Positions 17,278 through 27,009 are shown, counted from the first letter of the stretch. The stretch: 64,000 bases of DNA from an uncultured Lachnoclostridium sp. (GCA_946415315.1 CAMKRZ010000005.1:62001-126000); one strand, 5' to 3'. Numbers and translations are program-made. The notes: generated by a model not told the origin, from the sequence alone.

Positions 17278-18255
17278 ATGTGCGAGAGTGCTGTTAAGAA
17301 AAATCAGGGTTTGTCCCTTATTGAATTGCTGGTATCCATCGCCATTTTGGCTCTGGCGATGTCCGGTGTAATCGGGTTGATTAACCTTGCGTCTCGATAC
17401 TATTCCAACTCCAGCAAAGAGGTGGAGATCCAATCCAATCTGCAGTCGTCATTTGCGGTTGTCAGCAATCTTATGGTGGATGCCGACTGCGGCATTGAAT
17501 ATGGCAGCAACGTCCTTCGAATTGCTGCGGCTGACAGAGGTTATCTGGTCGTATACAACGACAACAAACTGTACCTGAATGAGGTTACATACGCTTCATC
17601 AGATAATTCCAAGACAAAAAAATGGAATAAAGTTAAGAGTGCCGCTACAAGCACAAGCGACGAAAACGATGTTTTAGCAGATCATGTAGACACATTTTTT
17701 GTTGATGCATCGAATTATGAATCGGGATATATTAAGATGGCCATGACGGTCACTTACGGTAGTCGTACGGCGAGCATGAGCAAAAATGTGTTTTTGCGGA
17801 ATTCGGAGAACACGTTTACCAATTTGGTTGGGAAAAGTCAGGCATCAGCCAATGTAACTCAGGTTTCCCAAAGCGGAAAAGAGTATCCGAGAATTACCTT
17901 CACGATTTCGCACTCGATTGCCGGATCTGATTCTACAACACCGGGGATTACCGGAGGAAAAGAGTTTTATATTTCAGCTAAAATTGCGGTTACAACCGGA
18001 ACAGTAACCAAATCAAACATTGTAGTGTCTGCGGACAGTTCTTGTATTACCAAGATCAGTGATTCGGTTCCGATCACGGTAGAATCCTACAATCCTACGA
18101 CCGGTGAACTGCTGATCAGAGGTAAATCTGTTGACTGGGCAGAATCCAGCGGTTCAGTCACGAACGAAAAGACATTGATAATAACGATCAATGTTGATAA
18201 GGCGAAGATCGACAAGACTAAATCGTATATTACCGGTTTTGGATTCCGCGAATGA
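17278..18255 (+). CDS. Minor pilin, PilW/GspJ-like
   Basis: A 325-residue prepilin-like protein starting at 17278, where AAGGAGGG is seven bases upstream. Signal MCESAVKKNQG before LSLIELLVSIAILALAM with Glu5. The PilW-like pattern NLASRYYSNSSKEVEIQSNLQ follows. The head is beta-rich (about residues 80-325) with several N-X-S/T sites (NSS, NVT). It completes a set of four minor pilins in the usual order. A 9-bp hairpin after the gene (18281-18303) may end the main pilus transcript. Confidence 0.85.
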   Translation: MCESAVKKNQGLSLIELLVSIAILALAMSGVIGLINLASRYYSNSSKEVEIQSNLQSSFAVVSNLMVDADCGIEYGSNVLRIAAADRGYLVVYNDNKLYLNEVTYASSDNSKTKKWNKVKSAATSTSDENDVLADHVDTFFVDASNYESGYIKMAMTVTYGSRTASMSKNVFLRNSENTFTNLVGKSQASANVTQVSQSGKEYPRITFTISHSIAGSDSTTPGITGGKEFYISAKIAVTTGTVTKSNIVVSADSSCITKISDSVPITVESYNPTTGELLIRGKSVDWAESSGSVTNEKTLIITINVDKAKIDKTKSYITGFGFRE

Positions 18256-18280
18256 TGAGTCTATTAGTTGTGTTATGTGG

Positions 18281-18303
18281 TTGACTGCCGATTTGGCAGT
18301 CAA
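18281..18303 (+). terminator. Hairpin after the minor-pilin genes
   Basis: TTGACTGCC and GGCAGTCAA are perfect arms with a 5-base loop. There is no T-run after it, so termination is uncertain. A new promoter follows at 18360. Confidence 0.45.
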
Positions 18304-18359
18304 TCGCTGATTTGACGGAATTTTTGGCAGCATGTATCAGAAGGCTGCGAAAGATGTAA

Positions 18360-18388
18360 TTGACATTTTACGACGAAAAGAATAAGAT
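18360..18388 (+). promoter_or_regulatory. Own promoter of the Pro/Thr-linker pilin
   Basis: TTGACA, 17 bases, TAAGAT. A small hairpin CGGCTT-AAA-AAGCCG lies in the predicted leader at 18404-18418. The last pilus gene can thus be expressed apart from the operon. Confidence 0.7.
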
Positions 18389-18444
18389 ATTTTAAGAATT
18401 GTACGGCTTAAAAAGCCGATTATATAACAAAGGGGATGGTGCAC

Positions 18445-19521
18445 ATGAAACGGAAGAATGCCGGATTATCCACCGTGGAAATCATCGTGACAGCTGTGAT
18501 TGTTGTTCTGGTCATCGCCGGTGTTTTGATTGCGGTTAAATTCAGCGGTAAAGAGCCCACAGATGATGGCAACGAAGCAAAATCCAAGGAGCTTGCCGAG
18601 ACCCTTATCGCTAAGGTTGAAGACTGCACAAAGAACGCTGACGTTGACATTATCATCGATGGACAGGGATACAGCAAGTTCATAGGAAGCAACAAGTACC
18701 AGGTCTTCTATATGGACGCCGCAAGCAAGAAGGTATATTTTATCGAAAAGAGCTCGTCGGAACTCGGTGCTGATGCGAAGGAGATGCGCGAGAAAGCAAA
18801 GGATCTGACGTACGCGCCCGAGGAGATGGAACTTCTTCAGAGCGATGTTGTGATCTTCCTTCCCGAATTGGTCAATGCAGCCTCTCTGGAGGGTGCTCTT
18901 AAGGTTGTTTGCAGCGTAAAGTATGGAGACGCAACCAATCCGGTTACGCAGTCTGTTCCGCTGAACAAGTCTGCAATTGAGTATTTTGCTGAGAAAGCGA
19001 ATGTCGACATCACAGTTCCGACTGAGTCGCCGACACCTACACCGGACCAGCCGAACACGCCTACACCGACCAAGAAGCCGGATGAGCCGACGCCTGTGCC
19101 GACCAAGCCTGCGGATACCCCGACTCCCGAGCCTACTCCGAAGGAGCTCGAGGAGAAGGTCGAGCATAAGACTCCGACAACAGGAACGAACACGTTGGAT
19201 CTCGTCCTGAATACGATGGTCACCTACAAGAAGAAGCAGAACGTTGTTGTGCGTATCGTCATAACCCGCACGCAGGAAGATACGACCAACATGAAGGGGT
19301 CGACGATCGGCGGATTGTGTCTTGACTCGGGAACACCGGCCGACGGGTATTTCTTCACACTTAAAGATGATTATGACCTTGATCAGGAATTCTACTTTGA
19401 ATATCCGTTCGAGCTGTTTACGGAATTCAAGGACGACTATGGAATCAGAAAGGTTACGGTGAAAGTGAATAGTAATTCCGGGTATACGCTTCAGTCAGTA
19501 GATATCCATTATTGGGAATAA
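18445..19521 (+). CDS. Pilin-like surface protein with Pro/Thr linker and C-terminal domain
   Basis: A 358-residue protein with a prepilin-type start, MKRKNAG before LSTVEIIVTAVIVVLVIAGVL, Glu5 kept. ATG 18445 is chosen because AAAGGGG abuts the upstream ATG 18436. A first domain (about 30-185) is followed by an extended linker of Thr-Pro repeats with Lys, Asp and Glu (about 190-235), and then a 115-residue C-terminal beta-rich domain ending in VDIHYWE. This modular build, pilin anchor, flexible linker and terminal domain, fits an adhesin displayed on the fibre, perhaps a carbohydrate binder. The C-terminal domain is not recognised. It has its own promoter and a terminator. Confidence 0.75.
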   Translation: MKRKNAGLSTVEIIVTAVIVVLVIAGVLIAVKFSGKEPTDDGNEAKSKELAETLIAKVEDCTKNADVDIIIDGQGYSKFIGSNKYQVFYMDAASKKVYFIEKSSSELGADAKEMREKAKDLTYAPEEMELLQSDVVIFLPELVNAASLEGALKVVCSVKYGDATNPVTQSVPLNKSAIEYFAEKANVDITVPTESPTPTPDQPNTPTPTKKPDEPTPVPTKPADTPTPEPTPKELEEKVEHKTPTTGTNTLDLVLNTMVTYKKKQNVVVRIVITRTQEDTTNMKGSTIGGLCLDSGTPADGYFFTLKDDYDLDQEFYFEYPFELFTEFKDDYGIRKVTVKVNSNSGYTLQSVDIHYWE

Positions 19522-19548
19522 GAGTGAGTAGATAAGATTGTATGGGAA

Positions 19549-19579
19549 ATCACCCCCCGGCTTTGCGTCGGGGGGTGAT
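19549..19579 (+). terminator. Terminator of the pilus region
   Basis: ATCACCCCCCG and CGGGGGGTGAT give an 11-bp stem with a 9-base loop after the last pilin-like gene. No T-run, but the stem is very GC-rich in the middle. Confidence 0.6.
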
Positions 19580-19616
19580 ATAGTATAAAGACAATATTTT
19601 CCGGAGACGAACGAAC

Positions 19617-21233
19617 ATGAGGATGCAATTTTTGGGTGCGGCGCGCGAAGTGACCGGCTCCTGCACGTTATTACATGCGAACGGGCATAAGATACTGGTG
19701 GACTGCGGACTTGAGCAGGGAAAGGATGTGTATGAGAACAGCGATCTTCCCTGCATGCCGGGTGATATCGAATGTGTGCTGCTGACGCACGCGCATATCG
19801 ACCATTCCGGAAAGCTCCCACTGCTGGTGGCCGGCGGTTATAAAGGACCGATCTACACGTCGATCCCGACGGCGAAGCTGTGCGACATCATGCTGAAGGA
19901 TTCGGCACATATCCAGGAGGTGGAGACTTCCTGGAAGTCCCGCAAGGCGATGCGTGCCGGGCGGGAGGCAACGGCTCCGCTGTACACAATGGAGGACGCG
20001 CTGGCTGCGATCGAACTGATTCGTCCGCTGCCATACCACGAAGCTGTGGAAGTGCTCGACGGCGTGACGATCAGGCTGCTGGATGCGGGACATCTTCTCG
20101 GCTCCGCAAGCATTGAAGTCATCGTTAACGAGGGAGGCAATGTCACGAAGGTGCTGTTCTCCGGAGACCTCGGAAACCGCAACCGTCCCCTCATCCGCGA
20201 TCCGGAAATGCCGGATGAAGCGGTTGATTACGTAGTCATCGAATCGACCTACGGAACCAGAGAACACGGCGTACGCGCAAACTATACGGAGCAGATGGCA
20301 AATATCCTGCAGACCGCGTTTGACAAGGGCGGAAACGTCGTGATCCCGGCATTTGCCGTGGGAAGAACGCAGGAGATGCTCTACCTGATCCGTGAGATCA
20401 AGGAGAAGGAACTGGTAAAGGGACACGACGATTTTCCGGTGTGGATCGACAGTCCGCTCGCCATCGAGGCGACCAACATATACAGCCAGGATATGCTTTC
20501 CTACTGTGACGAGGAGACGGCGGCGCTAATCCGCAAGGGCGTCAATCCGCTCACGTTCCCCGGACTGAACATTTCCCTCACGAGCGACCAGTCGCGCGCG
20601 ATCAACGAGGATCGCACGCCGAAGGTAATCCTCTCCGCGAGCGGTATGTGTGAGGCAGGGCGTATCCGCCATCACCTGAAGCACAATCTGTGGCGCCCGG
20701 AGTCGACGATCCTGTTCGTCGGTTACCAGGCGGTCGGAACGCTCGGAAGAACTGTGCTCGACGGCGCGACATCGGTGAAGCTGTTCGGTGAGGAGATCGG
20801 CATCCGGGCCAACATCGTGAAAATGGAGGGTGTCAGCGGTCACGCGGATCGCCCGATCCTTCTCGATTGGCTGAGTGCGTTACCGGCGAAGCCGAAGAAA
20901 GTGTTTGTCAACCATGGCGAGGAAAGCTCCTGCGAGGAGTTCGCGGAGACTGTCTGGAAAGAGCTCGGCTACGGCGCAGAGGCGCCCTACAACGGTGCTT
21001 TGTATGATCTGGTGACCAACACCCGCCTTGTGGACGGAAACCGCGTAAAATTGGCCGATATGGCGCCTGCGGAGGCCAAAAAGCAGTCGTCTGCCTCGGC
21101 AGTGTTCGATCGCCTTGTGCTGGCAGGCAAGAAGTTGATGGCGGTGATCGAGCGGAACCGCGGATCCTCGAACAAGGATCTCGGAAAGTTTGCCGATCAG
21201 GTGAACGCGTTGGCCGGAAAATGGGAGAAATAA
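19617..21233 (+). CDS. Beta-CASP metallo-beta-lactamase-fold RNA exonuclease
   Basis: A 538-residue cytoplasmic protein of the CPSF/YSH1-like family. The metal site HAHIDHSG is near residue 60, with SGDLGNRN later. The beta-CASP part shows VVIPAFAVGRTQEML, ILSASGMCEAGRIRHHL and VSGHADRPILLDWL, and a final Zn-dependent metallo-hydrolase RNA-specificity motif (VFVNHGE). It would cut or trim RNA. The usual length is about 460-540. The ATG at 19617 has GGAGA upstream. It is a housekeeping gene lodged between pilus and glycan genes. Confidence 0.9.
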   Translation: MRMQFLGAAREVTGSCTLLHANGHKILVDCGLEQGKDVYENSDLPCMPGDIECVLLTHAHIDHSGKLPLLVAGGYKGPIYTSIPTAKLCDIMLKDSAHIQEVETSWKSRKAMRAGREATAPLYTMEDALAAIELIRPLPYHEAVEVLDGVTIRLLDAGHLLGSASIEVIVNEGGNVTKVLFSGDLGNRNRPLIRDPEMPDEAVDYVVIESTYGTREHGVRANYTEQMANILQTAFDKGGNVVIPAFAVGRTQEMLYLIREIKEKELVKGHDDFPVWIDSPLAIEATNIYSQDMLSYCDEETAALIRKGVNPLTFPGLNISLTSDQSRAINEDRTPKVILSASGMCEAGRIRHHLKHNLWRPESTILFVGYQAVGTLGRTVLDGATSVKLFGEEIGIRANIVKMEGVSGHADRPILLDWLSALPAKPKKVFVNHGEESSCEEFAETVWKELGYGAEAPYNGALYDLVTNTRLVDGNRVKLADMAPAEAKKQSSASAVFDRLVLAGKKLMAVIERNRGSSNKDLGKFADQVNALAGKWEK

Positions 21234-21253
21234 GCGACTGTGAAGGAGAGGCA

Positions 21254-22711
21254 ATGCAGGATACGGTTACCAAAATCGGAAAGCGGCAGATAGACGGGGA
21301 GAAGGCGGCGGACTACGTTGTATTTTTCTCGTTGTGCCTGTTTCTTCTCAGCCCGTTGATCCAGGTTGTTCGCGAGACGATCGCCCCGCACAAGGAGACG
21401 ATGTTCGGCGTGATCCGCACGTATCCGTTTACCATCGGAACGATCAACTATTTTGTTACGTTCGTAGTGATTGTCCTCTGGGCGGTGTTTGCCGTGAAGT
21501 TGATGAGAAGTCATCGGCAGGGGAATCGTCTCACGCTCTTTGTGCCGCTTGTGATCTTCGGCGTGCTTCTGGTGTGGATGTATCTCAGCCAGGCGATCAA
21601 CGGGTTTGATCAGTACGCGTATGTCGGGGATCCCTATCGCAATGAGAGCCTGTTCACGTTCATGCTGTATCTGTGCGGCTATTTTTTCCTCGGAGCGATC
21701 CTGAAGTCGGATAAGTTGCGGTGGGCGGCGGTGTTGCTGTTCCTGGCGGGAAGTCTGATCCTGGGAATTCTGGTGCTGATTGATCACTATGTGACGACAC
21801 TGCGCATATTCTGGGACAGTGAGGGAATGGCGGCGATCTTCAGCCAGTTCAATCATTACGGTTATTATCTGGTCATCGGCATTATGCTCTCGGGGATCCT
21901 CTTTGTGATCCGGGAAGTGCCGATGTCCGTCAGGGCTTTTTGTGCAGTTGTCTTCGTCACGGAAAATGTGATCCTGATCCTGAACAATACGTTCGGCTGC
22001 TATCTCGCAGTGATCGCGGCGCTTGTGTTCGGCGCGATCGTGATCATGGCGGTCCGCAGGAACAAGGGCGAGTGCATCCGTATGATCGCGGTGCTCCTGG
22101 CGTTCGTAGCGATCACGTGTGTCATGCGGTTTGCGGTTAAGGACAACGGCAAGTCCGACATGTCAAAGCTGGTTTCCGATATCGGAAACATCGCGACGGA
22201 CAGCGAGCAGGCCGGTTCGGCAGGAACGGGACGCTGGGCTCTTTGGAAGCATACGGTCGAGTACATAGGCGAGAAGCCGGTCTTCGGATGGGGCGTCGAG
22301 GGAATTACCGAGCGGCTTGACATGGAGGAGGACACCATCAACGATCGCCCGCATAACGAGTACCTGCAGTGGGCTGCATTTTTCGGAATACCGGGAGCGC
22401 TCCTCTATCTGGCGGGTCTCTGCGTCATCATGTTCGGAATGTTCCCGAGGATTAAGCAATCCGATTCCGTGAGCATGGCGTGCTTCATAGCGTCGGCAGG
22501 CTACATTGCCTCTGCGTTTGTGGGGAATACGATGTACTACACCGCGCCGTTCTTCTTCATTTTCCTGGGAATGATGTGTCGGGATCGGTTCTATCAGAAA
22601 GCCCTCCCCGTGGGGAAAGCAGAAACGGAGATGAAACAGGAACCTGAGACGAAACAGGAACCGGAAACGAAGCAGGAATCGGAAACAACCGATACAGAAT
22701 CGGAACAATAA
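21254..22711 (+). CDS. O-antigen ligase/polymerase-like membrane protein
   Basis: A 485-residue protein with about a dozen membrane segments. The long loop with GTGRWALWKHTVEYIGEKPVFGWG followed by RPHNEYLQWAAFFG is the signature of the Wzy_C/O-antigen ligase family, which joins lipid-linked glycans to an acceptor or to each other. The cytoplasmic tail is a small repeat of KQEPET units. ATG 21254 has GAAGGAGAGG upstream. The downstream gene is a sugar transferase, so it is likely the polymerase or ligase of this glycan pathway. Substrate unknown. Confidence 0.85.
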   Translation: MQDTVTKIGKRQIDGEKAADYVVFFSLCLFLLSPLIQVVRETIAPHKETMFGVIRTYPFTIGTINYFVTFVVIVLWAVFAVKLMRSHRQGNRLTLFVPLVIFGVLLVWMYLSQAINGFDQYAYVGDPYRNESLFTFMLYLCGYFFLGAILKSDKLRWAAVLLFLAGSLILGILVLIDHYVTTLRIFWDSEGMAAIFSQFNHYGYYLVIGIMLSGILFVIREVPMSVRAFCAVVFVTENVILILNNTFGCYLAVIAALVFGAIVIMAVRRNKGECIRMIAVLLAFVAITCVMRFAVKDNGKSDMSKLVSDIGNIATDSEQAGSAGTGRWALWKHTVEYIGEKPVFGWGVEGITERLDMEEDTINDRPHNEYLQWAAFFGIPGALLYLAGLCVIMFGMFPRIKQSDSVSMACFIASAGYIASAFVGNTMYYTAPFFFIFLGMMCRDRFYQKALPVGKAETEMKQEPETKQEPETKQESETTDTESEQ

Positions 22712-22751
22712 ATAAATCTTCATGAAAAAACACGGAAAGGAGATCGCCGGC

Positions 22752-24923
22752 ATGATCAAGCAGAATCAGAAATATCTAAACCGGATCAGCGCCATCATGG
22801 ATTTCCTTTTAGTGTTCTTTTCGTATCTTTTCTCCGCATGGTTCCGCCTGCGGGTTCTCAACGGTTCGGGGGACAATAAGGGCCTGAGCCGGCCGATGAT
22901 CATCGCTTCCGCGATTTATGCAGTCTGCCTCGTGTTTGCCCTTCTTCTGCTCGGCTTCTACAGCTCCACGCGAGTTCGGAAAATCTCGTGGAGACTGCGG
23001 ACTCTGTTTATCTCGTCGACAGCGTCGATCTTCGTCGTCACGACCGTGATCTTCGTGTTCAAGATCGAAGACGTATCCCGTGGTATCATCGCGCTGTTCT
23101 ATGCGCTGACCATAATCCTGCTGAGTCTCAAGCAGATCATTACCCGGGCGGTCCTGAACCAGCTCCGCAAATCCGGCTACAACATCAAGCACGAGATCCT
23201 GGTGGGCAGCGGACGGCTGGCAAAACAGTACCGCGAGGACATCAACAACGAACCGGAACTCGGCATCCAGATTGACCGGGCGGTGGATGATGAGGAGGAT
23301 CTTGAGGAGCTTCTCCGCGCCACATCGATCGACGAGGTCGTGATCGCGCTGGAACCGGAGCGATACGGCAACATCACCAAGGTGATCTCCGCTTGCGAAA
23401 AATGCGGCGTGAAATATTATGTCATTCCGTTCTATAACGACATGATCCCGGCGCATCCGGTGTTTGAGAGCATTGGCAGGACCAAGCTGGTCAACATGCG
23501 CGCAAACCGGCTGGAATCGCTCGGATGGGCCGGATTGAAGCGGGCGTTCGACATTTTCGTCAGTTTCACGGGCATCGTTCTGTTGAGCCCTCTGCTGATC
23601 ATATTGGCCATCGGTGTTAAGCTATCCAGCCCCGGACCGGTCTTCTTCCGGCAGGAGCGGGTAGGCTATAAGAGAAAGAAATTTTCCATGCTGAAGTTCC
23701 GCTCAATGGTCGTCAATAACGAGTCCGACACAGCATGGAGCAAGAAAAGCGACAACCGTCGCACGAAGTTCGGATCCTTCATTCGCAAGACAAGCCTGGA
23801 TGAGCTGCCGCAGCTGTTCAACGTTTTCCTCGGGGATATGAGCCTGGTCGGACCGCGGCCGGAGCTGCCGTTCTTCGTGGAAAAATTCCGCGAGGAGATC
23901 CCGCTTTACATGGTGAAGCACCAGGTGAAACCGGGCATTACCGGCTGGGCGCAGGTGAACGGTTACCGCGGCGACACCAGCATCCGGAAGCGGATCGAGC
24001 TGGACATCTGGTACATCGACAACTGGAGTCCGGGGCTTGATCTGAAAATCCTCTTCAAGACGTTCCCGTGGGCAATGATCAACGACGAGCGGATGGGCGC
24101 GGAGAGCAAACTGACGGAAAATGCGGACGTCAAGGTCATAGTGGCGAGCCACAAGGACTACTGGATGCCCTCGGATGAGATGTATGTGCCGGTGTGGGTA
24201 GGCGCAGCGAAAGCCGCGACGGGAGAACCTGCCGAAGGATCGGACACAGCGGAAAATCCGATGCCGGGCTTTACGCCGGACAATACCGGCGACAATATCA
24301 GCGCGAAAAACGCAAACTACTGCGAACTGACCGGCTTATACTGGGCGTGGAAGAATCTTGACTGCGAGTATCTGGGACTTGCGCACTACCGGAGACATTT
24401 TACGGCATTGCGCGGGACTGATGACCGCAGAGATGTGTTGAGCCTCGACCAGGCCCGGGATCTGTTGAGCCATGCGGACGTGCTGCTCCCGAAGAGACGA
24501 AACTACTGGATCGAGACGAACTACAAGCAGTACATCCACGCGCACCACGCGATCGATCTCGACGAGACCAGGCGGATCATTGAGGAGCGCTATCCGGACT
24601 ATCTTGCGGCATACGATGCCTCGATGAAGAAGACCAAAGGTCATCGCTTCAACATGTTTATCATGAAGAAGGACATCGCAGACCGGTACTGCGAGTGGCT
24701 TTTCGACATACTGTTCGAGCTCGAGAAGCGACTGGATATCAGCGAGTACAGCGACAACGACCGGCGCGTGTTCGGCTTCGTGGCCGAGCGACTCCTGGAC
24801 GTCTGGCTTGACGCGAACGAGATCAAATACAAAGACATCCGCTACATGTATCTGGAGAAGCAGAACTGGATCGCCAAGGGAGCGAAGTTCGTGGCGAGGA
24901 AGTTTATGAGGAAGAAGAAATAG
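22752..24923 (+). CDS. Sugar-1-phosphate transferase fused to a DUF4422 glycosyltransferase
   Basis: A 723-residue fusion. Residues 1-120 hold four membrane segments, then a CoA-binding-like domain, then a bacterial sugar transferase domain ([68 protein letters not shown]). From about 465 a second domain begins with VKVIVASHKDY, then DNTGDNISAKNANYCELT, LYWAWKN and GLAHYRRHF, the signature of DUF4422 glycosyltransferases. The start at 22752 follows GGAAAGGAG. One chain would then start the lipid-linked glycan and add the next sugar. The order and the sugars are unknown. Confidence 0.88.
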   Translation: MIKQNQKYLNRISAIMDFLLVFFSYLFSAWFRLRVLNGSGDNKGLSRPMIIASAIYAVCLVFALLLLGFYSSTRVRKISWRLRTLFISSTASIFVVTTVIFVFKIEDVSRGIIALFYALTIILLSLKQIITRAVLNQLRKSGYNIKHEILVGSGRLAKQYREDINNEPELGIQIDRAVDDEEDLEELLRATSIDEVVIALEPERYGNITKVISACEKCGVKYYVIPFYNDMIPAHPVFESIGRTKLVNMRANRLESLGWAGLKRAFDIFVSFTGIVLLSPLLIILAIGVKLSSPGPVFFRQERVGYKRKKFSMLKFRSMVVNNESDTAWSKKSDNRRTKFGSFIRKTSLDELPQLFNVFLGDMSLVGPRPELPFFVEKFREEIPLYMVKHQVKPGITGWAQVNGYRGDTSIRKRIELDIWYIDNWSPGLDLKILFKTFPWAMINDERMGAESKLTENADVKVIVASHKDYWMPSDEMYVPVWVGAAKAATGEPAEGSDTAENPMPGFTPDNTGDNISAKNANYCELTGLYWAWKNLDCEYLGLAHYRRHFTALRGTDDRRDVLSLDQARDLLSHADVLLPKRRNYWIETNYKQYIHAHHAIDLDETRRIIEERYPDYLAAYDASMKKTKGHRFNMFIMKKDIADRYCEWLFDILFELEKRLDISEYSDNDRRVFGFVAERLLDVWLDANEIKYKDIRYMYLEKQNWIAKGAKFVARKFMRKKK

Positions 24924-25000
24924 CGGAACAGATTGATTAAGCATTGGTAATTGTTCGGCTTGAATCGCTTGACAGAGATATCCCGAAAGGAAACGAATAT

Positions 25001-25918
25001 ATGAGCAAGTTGGTTGCCGCGATTGTTGTGACCTACAATCGGAAAGAGTTGCTGCGGGAAAACATTGAAAGTCTGCTCGCACAAACTTGTCGAGACATTC
25101 TGAGTATCATTGTGGTGGATAACGCCAGCACGGATGGCACAAAGGAATATATAGCGCAATATATCGATCGTGGAGATGTTATCTACCTGAATACCGGGGC
25201 AAATGTCGGTGGAGCCGGTGGCTTCAATTTCGGCATGCGTTATGCCGCGGAACACGATTATGCGTTTATGTGGTTAATGGACGATGATTGCGTTCCCATG
25301 CCCGATGCGCTTGAAGTGTTTGTTAAGTGGCATAATAAACTGAAGGGCAGATACGGCTTTTTGTCCGGCAAGGCAATTTGGACAGACGGAAACATCTGCA
25401 AAATGAATAGTCACGGTATCGATCTTGTAAAAAGAGTGGAAGACTACAGTAAACCGGTAATAAAGATAGTCACCGCAACGTTTGTTTCCTTTTTCATTCA
25501 GACAAAGGTGGTTAAGAGGATTGGATTGCCGATCAAAGAGTTCTTCATCTGGTGTGATGACATCGAATACTCTCGGAGAGCATCAAAAATAGCTCCCGGA
25601 TATCTTATCACATCGAGTGTTGCAGTCCACAAATGTGCAAGAAACTCAGGGTCCAATATCGCACTTGATACACCGGACCGGATAGAACGATATAACTATG
25701 CCTACCGCAATGAAGTGTATTATTTTTCGCATCAGGGAATAAAGGGCATGGTGTATTGGTTCCTTCGATTGGGACAGCACATGCTGAAGGTTCTTCTTTA
25801 CGCAGATGGTTACAAGTTAAAACGTTGGGGAGTAATCATCAAAGCAACCGTGAAAGGTTTTCTGTTTCACCCCGAAGTTGAATATGTGAGAAAAAAACGG
25901 AACGGGGCAGATGCCTGA
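25001..25918 (+). CDS. GT2 glycosyltransferase, galactofuranosyl/rhamnosyl type
   Basis: A 305-residue GT2 protein with VAAIVVTYNRKELLRENI, VVDNASTDGT, NVGGAGGFNFGM and WLMDDDCVP. The NVGGAGGF and MDDD patterns are typical of GlfT2-like and rhamnosyl GT2 enzymes. A second motif FIWCDDIEYSRR carries the likely catalytic base. The start at 25001 follows CGAAAGGAAACG. From here to about 37140 the DNA is visibly richer in A+T than on either side, so the cassette may be of foreign origin. Confidence 0.88.
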   Translation: MSKLVAAIVVTYNRKELLRENIESLLAQTCRDILSIIVVDNASTDGTKEYIAQYIDRGDVIYLNTGANVGGAGGFNFGMRYAAEHDYAFMWLMDDDCVPMPDALEVFVKWHNKLKGRYGFLSGKAIWTDGNICKMNSHGIDLVKRVEDYSKPVIKIVTATFVSFFIQTKVVKRIGLPIKEFFIWCDDIEYSRRASKIAPGYLITSSVAVHKCARNSGSNIALDTPDRIERYNYAYRNEVYYFSHQGIKGMVYWFLRLGQHMLKVLLYADGYKLKRWGVIIKATVKGFLFHPEVEYVRKKRNGADA

Positions 25919-25953
25919 ATCGTTTATGTCCTGCAAGCAAGGGGGATTTTGCC

Positions 25954-26901
25954 ATGGCGTTAGTAAGCATTATCATGCCGGCCTTTAACGCTGAAAAGTA
26001 TATTGAAGAGTGCGTAGATTCAATAATTGCCCAGTCTTACGCGGATTGGGAGTTGATTATTGTTGATGACGGCAGTACCGACAGCACTCCTCAGCTTACG
26101 GATCGTTTTTCGGGCATGGATCCTCGGATCAGAGTTGTCCACCGGGAAAACGGCGGGGTTAGCAAAGCCAGAAACGCAGGGCTGGATATTGCGAAAGGGG
26201 AATATGTTGTTTTTATCGATGCAGATGATATCGTGCCGACAGACTCGCTGAAGACAAGAATGAATCTTGCTGACAACACTGACATGGTTGTGGCAGGCTA
26301 TGAGCTATTCAGCGAAGACCGGGTAATCGAGCGGATGCCGGCGTGTGTCAGAGATACGTGGAACAACCATGATACGGTTCGAAACATTGTTGTGCCGGGA
26401 GAAATCGGATATCAGGGATATACTGTTAACAAGTTATTTCGAAAAGACATCATCGATGACAACAACATAAGATTCGAAGAGGGCATCGCATTTAATGAAG
26501 ACAGGCTTTTCTGCGTAATGTATGCGGTTCATTGTAACGTCGTGAGATTGACTGGCGAGCCCGTTTACCGATATCGAATTACCAATACTAATGCGACTTC
26601 AACAATATCAAAGATGACAGACCGTGATATTGATCGGTTTATGTCAGAATTTCTCGCGTTTGACTTAGTACTGGAAACCTTGAAAGAAAAGTATACCGAT
26701 TGTTTTTACTTCGGAGCAATTGATGCCCAGCATAGAGCAATTGAATTAAAGAAAACTGCTAATGAGCAGGCCGCAAGAATAAAAAGGAGTCTGAATTCCA
26801 GAATCAGAAAGTACGGCAGCATAGCACTAAGAGCACCCCTCAGTGTAGCTGGCATCCGGAAAAAAATGAAGATACTCGGGCATATGTTTCTTCTGCGCTA
26901 A
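25954..26901 (+). CDS. Family 2 glycosyltransferase
   Basis: 315 residues with VSIIMPAFNAEKYIEECVDSI, IVDDGSTDSTPQ, ENGGVSKARNAGLDIAKG and FIDADDIVP. This is a standard EPS-type GT2 with DXD as DADD. The C-terminal half has a FNEDRLFCVMYAVH segment with an acidic patch usual for this subfamily. GGGGGATTTTGCC precedes the ATG. It lies between two other glycosyltransferase genes on the same strand. Donor and acceptor unknown. Confidence 0.88.
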   Translation: MALVSIIMPAFNAEKYIEECVDSIIAQSYADWELIIVDDGSTDSTPQLTDRFSGMDPRIRVVHRENGGVSKARNAGLDIAKGEYVVFIDADDIVPTDSLKTRMNLADNTDMVVAGYELFSEDRVIERMPACVRDTWNNHDTVRNIVVPGEIGYQGYTVNKLFRKDIIDDNNIRFEEGIAFNEDRLFCVMYAVHCNVVRLTGEPVYRYRITNTNATSTISKMTDRDIDRFMSEFLAFDLVLETLKEKYTDCFYFGAIDAQHRAIELKKTANEQAARIKRSLNSRIRKYGSIALRAPLSVAGIRKKMKILGHMFLLR

Positions 26902-27009
26902 ATGTGATGAAACGCTTTTTTGTTCATTGAGTGTGACCCCTTTGTTCTTGTACAAGTGGATGGAGAACCGGAGAAATTCTATACTGACATTGGTTATGAG
27001 GAACAAGCA

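Noticed and set aside
24969-25000. Promoter TTGACA...GAATAT before the GT2 gene at 25001
   Set aside because: The spacer is 20 bases and the -10 would overlap the region just before the start codon, leaving no leader or ribosome binding site.
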